A stretch of DNA of 34,680 nt, from contig VBBY01000141.1 of NCBI GenBank assembly GCA_005881595.1, positions 1 to 34,680 of the forward strand, read 5' to 3'. The first letter of the stretch is position 1; every line of letters starts with the position of its first letter. The notes beneath the pieces are model-generated. The model made no database searches and was not told where the DNA came from. It was given only the letters and a program-made list of their open reading frames with translations. Positions 24,183 through 32,013 of the stretch are shown piece after piece. Made by a program: the position numbers and the translations under genes. The DNA comes from Betaproteobacteria bacterium. Lineage in GTDB: Bacteria > Pseudomonadota > Gammaproteobacteria > Burkholderiales > SG8-39.

Positions 24183-24815
24183 ATGCAGGCAGGCAAGGAG
24201 GCATTCAGGGCGCGACGCTCCGCGGCCTGGACCCGGGAGCGCGTCGGCAATCTCAGCAAGCAGGAAATCCAGCAGCTGCGCGCCAACGCTGGAGACCTGG
24301 GCGAGCAGGATGTAGTTGCGCTGTGCGATGAAGCGCTTCGTTCTCTGCCCAAGGGCGGCGGCAAGCGCGACGCCGTATCAGCGAAGAATGCGAAGGGACG
24401 CCGGCGGCTGATCTCGCGCGGCAAGGCCTTCGAAGCGCGCGGCGTGCACCTGGATGACGCGCGCGGCAGCTGGGGCGGGGTGCGCGGCTCCGACGGCGTG
24501 GTGGTCATGAGCCTGTGGGCGGATGAGGTCAAGTCGCGCGACGGCGCGTGCAACTATCTGCTGTGGGCGCCGAACGTGGACGGCACGCGTCCCTGGTCGG
24601 ACACGCCTTCGGGCCAGGAGCGGCTGAAGCACTGCCAGCTCGCCCTCGCGGGCGCCGGCGCCGAAGGGCTCCTCGTCTTCGGCGAGCGGCTGGACGGTCA
24701 CCTGCCGGAAGAAAAGGCGCGCAGCGTGCACGGCATCGACCCGGAGACGGTGCTGCGCTTCAAGGTCGAGAAACAGGGCGACGAATACTGGGCAGTCTGG
24801 GGAAAGAAGATCTAG
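24183..24815 (+). CDS. Hypothetical cytosolic protein, 210 aa
   Basis: AGAAGGGG precedes the ATG. The N-terminal part (1-75) is basic and helical (R-A-R-R-S-A-A-W-T-R-E-R-V; L-S-K-Q-E-I-Q-Q-L-R-A-N), and a compact C-terminal domain (about 78-208) follows with R-G-V-H-L-D-D-A-R-G-S-W-G-G-V-R, W-A-D-E-V-K-S-R-D-G, Y-L-L-W-A-P-N, and a C-terminal hydrophobic strand with L-L-V-F-G-E-R-L-D-G. There is no signal peptide or membrane segment. The charged surface and basic N-terminus would suit nucleic-acid contact, but that is a guess. It is followed 8 nt later by another unknown gene. No family recognised. Confidence 0.75.
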   Translation: MQAGKEAFRARRSAAWTRERVGNLSKQEIQQLRANAGDLGEQDVVALCDEALRSLPKGGGKRDAVSAKNAKGRRRLISRGKAFEARGVHLDDARGSWGGVRGSDGVVVMSLWADEVKSRDGACNYLLWAPNVDGTRPWSDTPSGQERLKHCQLALAGAGAEGLLVFGERLDGHLPEEKARSVHGIDPETVLRFKVEKQGDEYWAVWGKKI

Positions 24816-24823
24816 GGGAAACG

Positions 24824-25138
24824 ATGGCGCCGCCAATGCTCGAGAGAAGGCAATACAAGATCGGCAAGTACGACATCGTGGCGCAGCCGGCGAACGGCTC
24901 GATGCACATGCTGCGCTACACCGTGATGCTGGAGGGCAGGCGGCTCGGCGCGCTGCTCAGCGTGCCGACCGAATCGGACTGCCGCTTCCTGGAAGCTCCG
25001 CCGGCGGTGCCGCCGCTGAAGATTTTCTCGGTGACCTACCGCCCGGGCCGGCCGAAGAAGAGCGCACCGCGCCCCGGCGGCGCCGAGCCCGAGCACGGCC
25101 CGACCATCCCCTGGTCGATCAAGGGGCAGCGCTACTAG
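24824..25138 (+). CDS. Hypothetical protein, 104 aa
   Basis: Starts 8 nt after the previous gene, with AGGGGAAACG ahead of the ATG, so probably the same transcript. The first 70 residues look like a small beta domain (Y-K-I-G-K-Y-D-I-V-A-Q-P, L-R-Y-T-V-M-L-E-G-R-R-L-G-A-L-L); the rest is a Pro/Lys/Arg-rich tail (R-P-K-K-S-A-P-R-P-G-G) ending T-I-P-W-S-I-K-G-Q-R-Y. No Cys pair, signal peptide or known motif. Function unknown. Confidence 0.75.
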   Translation: MAPPMLERRQYKIGKYDIVAQPANGSMHMLRYTVMLEGRRLGALLSVPTESDCRFLEAPPAVPPLKIFSVTYRPGRPKKSAPRPGGAEPEHGPTIPWSIKGQRY

Positions 25139-25143
25139 AGCGC

Positions 25144-25395
25144 TCAGTGCCGGTTTTCCCTGCGCCCGCCGTCCGAGGAGTCGGGAGTGGATCTTCCCGG
25201 CGGCTGCGAAGCGGAGGCCTCGAGAATCAGGCCGACCGCCTGCAGGAACACCGGCGTCGGCACTTCCTCCTCGCCCGACAGCCAGCGCTCGAGGCTCCCA
25301 GCAGTCGTATTGAGCGCGTCGCCGAGCGCGTCGATCCCGCCGCACCACTCGACCGCGCGGCGCAGGGTCATCATCGGCACGTCCGAGTTGCGCAC
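25144..25395 (-). CDS. Small putative helix-turn-helix protein, 83 aa
   Basis: GTG start; an in-frame ATG pair lies seven codons in. Residues about 11-48 fit a Cro/YdaS-like HTH: L-R-R-A-V-E-W-C-G-G-I-D-A-L-G-D-A-L-N-T-T-A-G-S-L-E-R-W-L with G-x-E-x-x-P after it, the pattern of helix 2, turn and recognition helix followed by W-x-x-G. The C-terminal 25 residues are polar and probably disordered. There is no toxin-like partner beside it; the neighbours are convergent or in another unit. DNA binding is inferred from the pattern only. Confidence 0.6.
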   Translation of the reverse strand: MRNSDVPMMTLRRAVEWCGGIDALGDALNTTAGSLERWLSGEEEVPTPVFLQAVGLILEASASQPPGRSTPDSSDGGRRENRH

Positions 25396-25429
25396 CCGGT
25401 CATCATGACACGATATCGCCCGCGCCTCG

Positions 25430-25966
25430 TCAGTCCTCCCGTTTCACCTTGATGACCGCCCGCATCCAGGGATGGATGCAGCACTGGAAGTGGTGATTGC
25501 CTTCACCGAGCCCGCTCACCTCCGCCTTGCCGCCCGGAGCGATGTCGGTCGATACCAGGCACTCCGGAGCGGTCACCAGCCCCTTGTTGAGCGCAGGACT
25601 GGGAATCTTCCCCCCGCCAAAGCTCTGCACCTCGGTGAAGGTATGCACTCGCCCGCCCCTGTTCCGCACCATCAGGTCGTCGTCGGCCTGGATCTCGACA
25701 TACGGCGGATCCATCCGCCAGGCCTGATGTCCGATGAGGGAGGTCGGCGCCAGCGGCGAAGACAACTCCGTGCCAAATTCGGCAAACGATACGTCGCCTT
25801 CCTTCCGCAGGCAGCCGCCCGTGGGGGCCCAGCCCGGGTCGTTGGGAGCGCAATCATCCCGCATGACGACCATCGCGGCATGATCATCGTGCGCCGCGGC
25901 CGGCAGCGGAAATGGCATCGAGGCAGCCAAACCCATGATGACCAACGTGAATCGACTCGGCTTCAT
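25430..25966 (-). CDS. Exported cupredoxin (plastocyanin/azurin-like copper protein)
   Basis: 178 residues. Sec signal ends AAA|H at residue 25. The type-1 copper set is present: His108 (R-V-H-T-F), and C-x-x-H-P-W-M at 162-168 giving Cys162, His165 and Met168; Cys163 is an extra adjacent Cys. Between them D-L-M-V-R-N-R-G-G is the usual strand before the first His. A longer N-terminal region with three further Cys (39, 52 and 136) may form disulfides. It should be a periplasmic electron carrier or copper-binding protein. It is divergent from an exported cupin. Confidence 0.88.
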   Translation of the reverse strand: MKPSRFTLVIMGLAASMPFPLPAAAHDDHAAMVVMRDDCAPNDPGWAPTGGCLRKEGDVSFAEFGTELSSPLAPTSLIGHQAWRMDPPYVEIQADDDLMVRNRGGRVHTFTEVQSFGGGKIPSPALNKGLVTAPECLVSTDIAPGGKAEVSGLGEGNHHFQCCIHPWMRAVIKVKRED

Positions 25967-26093
25967 GTGCTCTCCTTGCGAAGTGATGATGACTAAGCAC
26001 TGAACGCCGGGGATGAGCCGGTTATTCCACCCGGTCCCCTTTCCTTTGTTCCCCGGCAGGCGGACACTGCAGGCTCAACCAAGGGGAGGAAGC

Positions 26094-26558
26094 ATGAAAT
26101 CCACGCACGCAGCACTCGCCGCAGCGGCGCTCTTGTTCGCCGCCTCGGGCTGGGCCCAGCACGGCGATCACAAGATGGTTTCGCCGAGCGACCTCAAATG
26201 GAGCGATGTCCCCTCGCTGCCGCCGGGCGCCAAGATCGCCGTGATCGAGGGGCCGATGAGCGAGCCGGTTCCCTTCACGGTACGGCTGAAGTTCCCGGCC
26301 AACTACCAGATTTCCGCGCACTGGCATCCCGCGGTCGAGCGCGTGACCGTGCTCACCGGCACCTTTCACATGGGCATCGGCGACAAGCTCGACAGGCAGC
26401 AGTCGATGGCCCTGTCGCCGGGAAGCATCATGATCATGCAGCCGAAGACCAACCACTTCGCGTGGACCGCGGGCGAGGAAGTCATCGTCCAGCTCAACGG
26501 CACCGGGCCCTGGGGCGTCACCTACGTCAACCCGGCAGACGACCCGAGGAAAAAATGA
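26094..26558 (+). CDS. Exported cupin-domain protein
   Basis: 154 residues with AAGGGGAGG before the ATG. The signal peptide ends GWA|Q at residue 21. One cupin barrel: motif 1 is H-W-H-P-A-V-E-R-V-T-V-L-T-G-T-F-H-M-G (His76, His78, Glu82) and motif 2 contributes His121 in T-N-H-F-A-W. These four residues form a standard metal site. The combination of one small cupin and a signal peptide is common in betaproteobacteria and mostly uncharacterised. The divergent cupredoxin could be a redox partner or unrelated. Function unknown. Confidence 0.88.
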   Translation: MKSTHAALAAAALLFAASGWAQHGDHKMVSPSDLKWSDVPSLPPGAKIAVIEGPMSEPVPFTVRLKFPANYQISAHWHPAVERVTVLTGTFHMGIGDKLDRQQSMALSPGSIMIMQPKTNHFAWTAGEEVIVQLNGTGPWGVTYVNPADDPRKK

Positions 26559-26587
26559 CTGCCGCGCGCCGGTAGGAACCGCGCGCC

Positions 26588-27736
26588 ATGACCCTGAAGA
26601 TGGCTTCGAGCAGCGGCGAGCAGCTGCCGGGGCAGGTGGTTCTGGTGCTGCAGGGCGGCGGCGCGCTCGGCGCCTACCAGGTCGGCGTCTACCAGGCGCT
26701 GCACGAGGCGGGCGTCGAGCCCGACTGGGTCATCGGCACCTCGATCGGCGCGGTCAACGGCGCGATCATCGCCGGAAATGAAACGGAAAAGCGCCTGCCG
26801 CGCCTGCACGAGTTCTGGGACAAGGTGCGGCTCGGCGGATGGGTCGAGCCGATGGCCGGGCCCTGGGCGAACCACTGGTACGCCAACCTGTCGACGTACA
26901 TCGGCGGCATTCCCGGCTTCTTCATGCCGCGCGCCATTCCCTGGGGCGGCATGTACGCGCCGCTCGGCGTGTACTCCTCGTCGTGGTACCGCACCGAGCC
27001 GCTGCACGCGACGCTCACGCCGCTCATCGACTTCGAGCTGCTGAAAGCGAAGCGCACGCGCCTCACCGTCGGCGCGGTCAACGTGAAGAGCGGCGAGCTG
27101 CGCTACTTCGACAACACGCGCGACCCGGAGCCGCTCACCCTCGAGCACGTGATGGCCTCCGGCGCGCTGCCGCCCGCCTTCCCCGCGATCGCCGTCGACG
27201 GCGAGCCCTACTGGGACGGCGGCATCTACTCGAACACGCCGATCGAGGCGGTGCTCGATGACCACCCGCGTCGCGACTCGGTGATCTTCAGCGTCAACGT
27301 CTGGCAGCCCGCGGGCCCGGAGCCGCAGTCGATCTGGGACGTGCTCGGCCGCCAGAAGAACATCCAGTACGCGAGCCGCGCCGACAGCCACATCGCGCGC
27401 CACAAGCAGATCCACCGCCTGCGCCACATCATCCGCAAGCTCTCGCATCACCTGCCCGAGGAGAAGCGCGCCCACCCCGACGTCAAGGGCCACGCCGGCC
27501 ACGGCTGCGGCACCACCATGCATATCGTGCGCTTCCTCGCCCCCGAGCTCGAGGGCGACGACTACAGCAAGGACATCGACTTCACGCCCACCGGCATCAC
27601 CGCGCGCTGCGAGGCCGGCTACGCCGACACGCAGAAGATGCTCGCGCGCAAGCCGTGGGAGAAGCCGGTCGACCCGATGGAAGGAGTGATCATCCATCAG
27701 GACGCGCCGCTCGGCGAACGCCTCGCGAGGAGCTGA
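26588..27736 (+). CDS. Patatin-like phospholipase with DUF3734-type C-terminus
   Basis: 382 residues; an ATG four codons further in is an alternative start. Patatin catalytic parts are all present: the oxyanion loop G-G-G-A-L-G (23-28), nucleophile elbow G-T-S-I-G (Ser52) and the dyad Asp210 in D-G-G. The C-terminal third (from about 240) has a His/Arg-rich region (S-H-I-A-R-H-K-Q-I-H-R-L-R-H) and D-F-T-P-T-G-I-T-A-R, seen in patatins of the DUF3734 group. No signal peptide. It should cleave acyl esters of lipids or storage polyesters in the cytosol. It is followed 15 nt later by an M23 peptidase gene. Confidence 0.93.
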   Translation: MTLKMASSSGEQLPGQVVLVLQGGGALGAYQVGVYQALHEAGVEPDWVIGTSIGAVNGAIIAGNETEKRLPRLHEFWDKVRLGGWVEPMAGPWANHWYANLSTYIGGIPGFFMPRAIPWGGMYAPLGVYSSSWYRTEPLHATLTPLIDFELLKAKRTRLTVGAVNVKSGELRYFDNTRDPEPLTLEHVMASGALPPAFPAIAVDGEPYWDGGIYSNTPIEAVLDDHPRRDSVIFSVNVWQPAGPEPQSIWDVLGRQKNIQYASRADSHIARHKQIHRLRHIIRKLSHHLPEEKRAHPDVKGHAGHGCGTTMHIVRFLAPELEGDDYSKDIDFTPTGITARCEAGYADTQKMLARKPWEKPVDPMEGVIIHQDAPLGERLARS

Positions 27737-27751
27737 ACTAGAATCCCGCTC

Positions 27752-28588
27752 ATGAGCCGGCGCCGGTTCCTCCTGTCGCTCGCGCCCGCGCTCGTTGCGC
27801 CGGGATGGGCGGCGCGCGCCTGGGCCGCGACGCTGCCGCGCGCGTCGGCGGTGCCGGGCGGCGTCGCGAGGATCGGCCTCGGCGCCTCGGAGCAGCCGCC
27901 GCGCGTACACCTCGGCGGCGATCGCGTCCTGGTGATGCGCGACGGCGACGAGTGGGTCGCGTTCGTCGGCATCGCGCTGAGCGCGAAGCCGGGCTCGAAG
28001 CTGCGGGTGGAGGCGGAGCAGCCCGGCGGCGCGGTCGGGCGCTTCGAGATCGCCGTCGCGCCGAAGGAATACGCCTCGCAGCATCTCAAGGTGCCGCCGG
28101 GCCAGGTGGATCTTTCGAGGGAGCATCTCACCCGGTACGAGCGCGAGCGGGTGCATCTGAGCGAGGTGCTCAGGACGTTCACCGACTCCGCGCCGGCGAC
28201 GCTCGCCATGCTGCAGCCCGCGCCCGGGGAGCGCTCGAGCTCGTTCGGGCTGCGCCGCTACTTCAACGGCCAGGCGCGCAGCCCCCACAACGGGATGGAC
28301 TTCGCGGCGCCCGCGGGCACGCCGGTCGTCGCCGCGAACGCGGGGCGCGTCATCGACACCGGCGATTACTTCTTCCCGGGCCGCACCATCGTCCTCGACC
28401 ATGGGCAGGGCCTGCTCACGCTCTACGCTCACCTGGAAGCCATCGACGCGGCCGTGGCGCAGGCCGTGTCCGCCGGCAGCGTCATCGGCAAGGTGGGCGC
28501 CACCGGCCGCAGCACCGCAGCGCATCTGCACTTCTCGGACTATCTCAACGCGGTCGCCGTCGACCCAGCGCTCTTTCTGCAGGATTAG
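27752..28588 (+). CDS. Exported M23 (LytM-type) metallopeptidase
   Basis: 278 residues. The N-terminus M-S-R-R-R-F-L-L-S-L is Tat-like and the signal ends AWA|A near residue 25. The LytM domain (about 160-278) keeps the Zn site: H-N-G-M-D (His179, Asp183) and H-L-H (258-260), plus His227 in Y-A-H-L, so it should be an active peptidoglycan endopeptidase rather than an EnvC-like activator. The preceding region (residues 35-110) is a small beta domain of the kind found ahead of M23 in such proteins. Confidence 0.92.
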   Translation: MSRRRFLLSLAPALVAPGWAARAWAATLPRASAVPGGVARIGLGASEQPPRVHLGGDRVLVMRDGDEWVAFVGIALSAKPGSKLRVEAEQPGGAVGRFEIAVAPKEYASQHLKVPPGQVDLSREHLTRYERERVHLSEVLRTFTDSAPATLAMLQPAPGERSSSFGLRRYFNGQARSPHNGMDFAAPAGTPVVAANAGRVIDTGDYFFPGRTIVLDHGQGLLTLYAHLEAIDAAVAQAVSAGSVIGKVGATGRSTAAHLHFSDYLNAVAVDPALFLQD

Positions 28589-28615
28589 ACGGCAGGCGAG
28601 GCGCCTCTCTTGAGA

Positions 28616-29104
28616 TCAGTATGTCTTGTAGGGCAGGAACTTGCCCGACATCTCGACGCGCACGCGATCGCCCTTTTCGTTGGCCTCGCGCCGGATGTCC
28701 ATGGAGAAGTCGATGGCGCTCATGATGCCGTCGCCGAACTCCTCGTGGATCAACTCCTTGATGGTGGTGCCGTAGACATTCACGATCTCGTACCAGCGGT
28801 AGATCAGCGGATCGGTCGGCACCGCGGTGGGCAGCGAGCCCTTGTAAGGCACCGTCTGCAGGATCAGCACCGCCTCCTGCGGCAGGTCGAAGAGGCGGCC
28901 GACTGTCTCGGCCTGCTTCTTCGTCATCTGCATCTGGCCCAGGCAGGCGGCGGTGGTCCATTCCTTTGACTGGCCGACTTTCTTCGCCACGTCGGCCCAC
29001 TTGATTGCCTTCTTCACCTTGCGGAAAGCGATAAGGTCGGTGACGTCCTCCCGCTTCATGGGCTTCATCAGCCCGGCTACGGCTTCGTCTGCGTCGCGTT
29101 TCAT
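28616..29104 (-). CDS. cynS: Cyanate hydratase (cyanase)
   Basis: 162 residues against about 156 in Escherichia coli CynS, with GAGGAGG before the ATG. Catalytic residues are in register: Arg103, Glu106 (Y-R-W-Y-E) and Ser129 (D-G-I-M-S-A), with the same spacing as Arg96/Glu99/Ser122. The N-terminal helical domain (W-A-D-V-A-K-K-V-G-Q-S-K-E-W) and C-terminal K-F-L-P-Y-K are typical. It decomposes cyanate with bicarbonate to ammonia and CO2. No carbonic anhydrase cynT or transporter cynX is adjacent, so it is an orphan copy, convergent with the M23 gene. Confidence 0.97.
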   Translation of the reverse strand: MKRDADEAVAGLMKPMKREDVTDLIAFRKVKKAIKWADVAKKVGQSKEWTTAACLGQMQMTKKQAETVGRLFDLPQEAVLILQTVPYKGSLPTAVPTDPLIYRWYEIVNVYGTTIKELIHEEFGDGIMSAIDFSMDIRREANEKGDRVRVEMSGKFLPYKTY

Positions 29105-29237
29105 AGCTGCCTCCTCAAGTACTGCGGATCGTGGCGCATAGTATGGCGCTCGCGCGGCCCGGGCAAGCCGTTGTCGACGATCTCGGTTGCGGGCGCTTGA
29201 TAGATTCGTGCACAGTAGTAACCTATCGCGCACCTCG
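29105..29237. promoter_or_regulatory. Divergent spacer between cyanase and the Rieske/PQQ unit
   Basis: 133 nt between two divergent starts must hold both promoters. GAGGAGG lies 5' of the cyanase start; the Rieske gene has only a weak site (ACCTCG before ATG). An AT-richer stretch, gatagattcgtgcacagtagtaac, at about 29200-29223 may be part of the plus-strand promoter. No operator pattern recognised. Confidence 0.3.
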
Positions 29238-29801
29238 ATGAATATCGAAAACTCGACGCGGCGCGGCTTTCTCACGGTGGTATCGGTTGCTGGATTGAAG
29301 CTGGCGCTCGAGCCGATCCCCGCCTTGGCGCAGCCGGCGAGCGAGCGGCCGAAGGAGGGGGATGTGCTCGTCCCGGTCGAGAGCGAGAGCACGAACGCGC
29401 TCGAACCCAGGGATATTCCGCTCGGCGGCCCGCCGCTTCTCGCATGGCCGATGGATGCGGCGGACAAAACCGTGCGCAAGGACTCGCGTCTCAACAAGAT
29501 CCTCTTGCTGCGTTTGGACCCTTCGACGCTGGTCGGCGCGACCAAGGATCGCGCGGCGGAGGGCGTCGTCGCCTATTCCGCGATCTGCCCGCACGCCGGC
29601 TGCGAGGTGAATGTCTGGGTGGCGGAGCAGCAGACTCTCGAATGCTCCTGCCACTATTCGCACTACAATCCGCGCGAGGGCGCGTCGGTCATCGATGGTC
29701 CTGCGCCGCGCGCCCTGGCCGCGCTGCCGCTCAAGATCGTGGGCGGCAAGCTGGCGGTGGCGAAACCGTTCACCGGCCGCGTCGGCATTGTTGCGAGCTG
29801 A
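29238..29801 (+). CDS. Tat-exported Rieske [2Fe-2S] protein
   Basis: 187 residues. A Tat signal (S-T-R-R-G-F-L-T, 6-13) precedes a Rieske domain with C-P-H (Cys117, His119) and C-S-C-H (Cys136, His139). Cys122 and Cys138 are placed to form the disulfide typical of high-potential Rieske proteins. Residues 35-100 show no other domain. The gene is 38 nt ahead of the PQQ dehydrogenase gene on the same strand. Apart from bc1-type complexes, stand-alone exported Rieske proteins act as electron carriers (for example the arsenite oxidase small subunit). Here it probably accepts electrons from the PQQ enzyme; no cytochrome c gene is adjacent. Confidence 0.93.
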   Translation: MNIENSTRRGFLTVVSVAGLKLALEPIPALAQPASERPKEGDVLVPVESESTNALEPRDIPLGGPPLLAWPMDAADKTVRKDSRLNKILLLRLDPSTLVGATKDRAAEGVVAYSAICPHAGCEVNVWVAEQQTLECSCHYSHYNPREGASVIDGPAPRALAALPLKIVGGKLAVAKPFTGRVGIVAS

Positions 29802-29839
29802 CACCGGTCTTGCCCGGGAAAGACGAGGAGGAAAACGTG

Positions 29840-31612
29840 ATGACCAAGATTCTCATGCGAGGCGTATGCGTCGCCGCCATCGCGGCGGCTGGCATGTGCG
29901 GGGCTTCGGCGCAGCAGATGATCGAGCCGGCCTCGGCAACGCCGGTGCCGGGACCGATGCCGGAGATCCTTCGGCAGTACACGGCGGTGACCGCCGCGCG
30001 GCTGAAAAATCCGGAGGACGGCAATTGGCTGATGTTCCGCCGCACCTTCGACGGCTGGGGTTACAGCCCGCTCGGGGAGATCACGCCTGCCAATGTGAGC
30101 CGGCTGCAGCCGGCCTGGAGCTTCGCTACCGGCCAGACGGAAGGCCATGAGGCGCCGCCGGTCGTGAACAACGGCGTCATGTTCGTCGCCACGCCCGGCA
30201 ACCAGCTGCTCGCGCTGGAGGCGAGGACCGGCAAGGTGCTGTGGCGGTACAAGCGCCCGTTCCCCGAAGACATGACCCCGCTGCACCCGACGAGTCGCGG
30301 CGTGGGGCTTTACGGCGACAAGGTGTATTTCGCGGCAGCGGAAGCGGTGCTGGTCGCGATCGATGCCAGGACCGGCAAGGAAGCCTGGGCCGCCAAGGTC
30401 GACGACTATAAAAAGGGCTACTACCTGTCGCTCGCGCCGCTCGTAATCGACGGCAAGGTGCTGCTCGGCGCATCAGGCGGTGAATTGGGCGCGCGCGGCT
30501 TCCTCGCGGCCTTCGACGCGGAGACCGGAAGGGAGCTCTGGAGGACCTATACGGTGCCCGCGCCGGGCGAGCCGGGCAGCGAGACCTGGCCCGCGGGCGG
30601 CGACCACTATAAGCGGGGCGGCGCCTCGATCTGGATCACCGGCACCTATGACCCCGAGACCAATCTCACTTTCTGGGGCACCGGCAACGGCGGCCCATGG
30701 TTCGGGGATCAGCGTCCCGGCGACAATCTCTTCACCAGCTCGGTGGTCGCCTTCAACCCCGGCACCGGGCAGATCAAGGGACACTTTCAATATCATCCCA
30801 ACGACTCCTGGGATTGGGACGAAGTCTCGCCGCCGCTGATCGTCGACTACCGGCGCGACGGGAGAACCGTGAAAGGCCTCGTCAACGTCGCTCGAAACGG
30901 CTATCTCTGGCAGCTCGAGCGCACGCACGACAAGATCAACTTCGTTGCCGGCCAGCCCTACGTGCGCCAGAACGTGTTCAAGGGCCTCGATCCCAGGACC
31001 GGACGGCCCGACGTCGACGAGACGCGCAAGCCGGGCACCAACAAGACCGCCGAGTTCTGTCCGAGCCTGTGGGGCGGCAAGAATTGGCCGCCGGCCGCGT
31101 ACAGCCCGCAAACGCGGATGCTCTACATCCCCGCCAACGACAACCTCTGCACACAACTCACCGGCGAGGCCCCGAAATACGTGCAGGGCGAGCGTTTCCA
31201 GGGCGTCGCGAAAAACGTGCTGAAGATGGTTGCCGGCGCCGACCACATCGGCGAGCTGCAGGCCTGGAATCTCGATACCGGCAAAAAGGTATGGACGACC
31301 AACATGCCGTCGTTCAATTGGGGCCCGGTCCTCGCCACGGGCGGCGGATTGCTGTTCGCGGGCGGCACCAACGATCGCATGTTCCGCGCGTTCGACGCCA
31401 GGACCGGCAAGATCCTGTGGGAGTTCCCGACCGGCTCGGGCGTTGCCGGAGTGCCGGTATCGTTCCAGGTCGACGGCAAGCAATATGTCGCGGTGCAGTC
31501 CGGCTGGGGCGTCGACCCCGCGAAAATGCAAACGCGCATGAACCTGATTTTCCCCGGCCAGTATCCGGATGTGCCGCAGGGGGGGACGGTCTGGGTGTTC
31601 GCCGTGAAGTGA
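29840..31612 (+). CDS. PQQ-dependent alcohol dehydrogenase (methanol/ethanol family), periplasmic
   Basis: 590 residues; GAGGAGG precedes the ATG. The signal peptide ends ASA|Q at residue 24. Eight-bladed propeller W-motifs recur (L-E-A-R-T-G-K-V-L-W, I-D-A-R-T-G-K-E-A-W, F-D-A-E-T-G-R-E-L-W, W-N-L-D-T-G-K-K-V-W, F-D-A-R-T-G-K-I-L-W). Metal and catalytic positions appear as Glu215, Asn283 and Asp325 in S-W-D-W-D, with a second Asp327 two residues on. No vicinal Cys pair is present where many members have one. It oxidises a primary alcohol or aldehyde with PQQ. The window has no pqq genes. A Rieske protein gene precedes it. Confidence 0.95.
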   Translation: MTKILMRGVCVAAIAAAGMCGASAQQMIEPASATPVPGPMPEILRQYTAVTAARLKNPEDGNWLMFRRTFDGWGYSPLGEITPANVSRLQPAWSFATGQTEGHEAPPVVNNGVMFVATPGNQLLALEARTGKVLWRYKRPFPEDMTPLHPTSRGVGLYGDKVYFAAAEAVLVAIDARTGKEAWAAKVDDYKKGYYLSLAPLVIDGKVLLGASGGELGARGFLAAFDAETGRELWRTYTVPAPGEPGSETWPAGGDHYKRGGASIWITGTYDPETNLTFWGTGNGGPWFGDQRPGDNLFTSSVVAFNPGTGQIKGHFQYHPNDSWDWDEVSPPLIVDYRRDGRTVKGLVNVARNGYLWQLERTHDKINFVAGQPYVRQNVFKGLDPRTGRPDVDETRKPGTNKTAEFCPSLWGGKNWPPAAYSPQTRMLYIPANDNLCTQLTGEAPKYVQGERFQGVAKNVLKMVAGADHIGELQAWNLDTGKKVWTTNMPSFNWGPVLATGGGLLFAGGTNDRMFRAFDARTGKILWEFPTGSGVAGVPVSFQVDGKQYVAVQSGWGVDPAKMQTRMNLIFPGQYPDVPQGGTVWVFAVK

Positions 31613-31615
31613 CGG

Positions 31616-31975
31616 TTACTTCGCCTTGATGCTCGCGATCTTCTTTGCGACCTGCGCAAGGATCAGGCCGATGAGCGCCCCGGACGCATCGATGGCCACA
31701 TCCTGCAGCTCGTAAGGATGACGGTGGCCGAATATCTCGATGGCCTCGTGCAGGAAGGCGAATCCGATTACGCCCAGCGCGACCATCGAGACGGGCACTC
31801 GCGGCAGCGACCACCTCCATGCGAGGGCGAGAACCGCAAATGAAACCAGGTGCGCCCTTCGATGAAGCTCGCCTCCGAATGCCTGTCCAGCCGACGGCAT
31901 GACGCCGGCCACGAGCAGGGCAATCGTCAGCGCGATTGCGCAGGCGAGGGAAACGCGACGCAGAACTTCAAACAT
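31616..31975 (-). CDS. VanZ-like family membrane protein
   Basis: 119 residues with about four hydrophobic segments (about 8-26, 44-58, 62-78 and 95-111). The VanZ signature is present: F-L-H-E-A-I-E-I-F (73-81) and D-V-A-I-D-A-S-G-A-L-I-G (92-103), with the conserved Glu and Asp. The family includes VanZ of teicoplanin resistance, but most chromosomal members have no known function, so resistance is not implied. It ends 3 nt after the PQQ dehydrogenase stop, on the opposite strand. Confidence 0.85.
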   Translation of the reverse strand: MFEVLRRVSLACAIALTIALLVAGVMPSAGQAFGGELHRRAHLVSFAVLALAWRWSLPRVPVSMVALGVIGFAFLHEAIEIFGHRHPYELQDVAIDASGALIGLILAQVAKKIASIKAK

Positions 31976-32013
31976 TTAATGATTTTAAATGCTGGAGTGG
32001 ATAGGAGGAACGC

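Noticed and set aside
26522-28531. A 669-codon minus-strand open frame
   Set aside because: It lies antisense to the patatin and M23 genes, both with full catalytic motifs, and shows the Arg/His/Ala/Val bias of an antisense shadow.
28599-28608. Palindrome gaggcgcctc after the M23 gene as a terminator
   Set aside because: The stem is short, has no loop and no T-run on either strand.
31616-31975. Reading the VanZ-like gene as glycopeptide resistance
   Set aside because: No van cluster is present, and the VanZ-like family is broad and mostly without known function.
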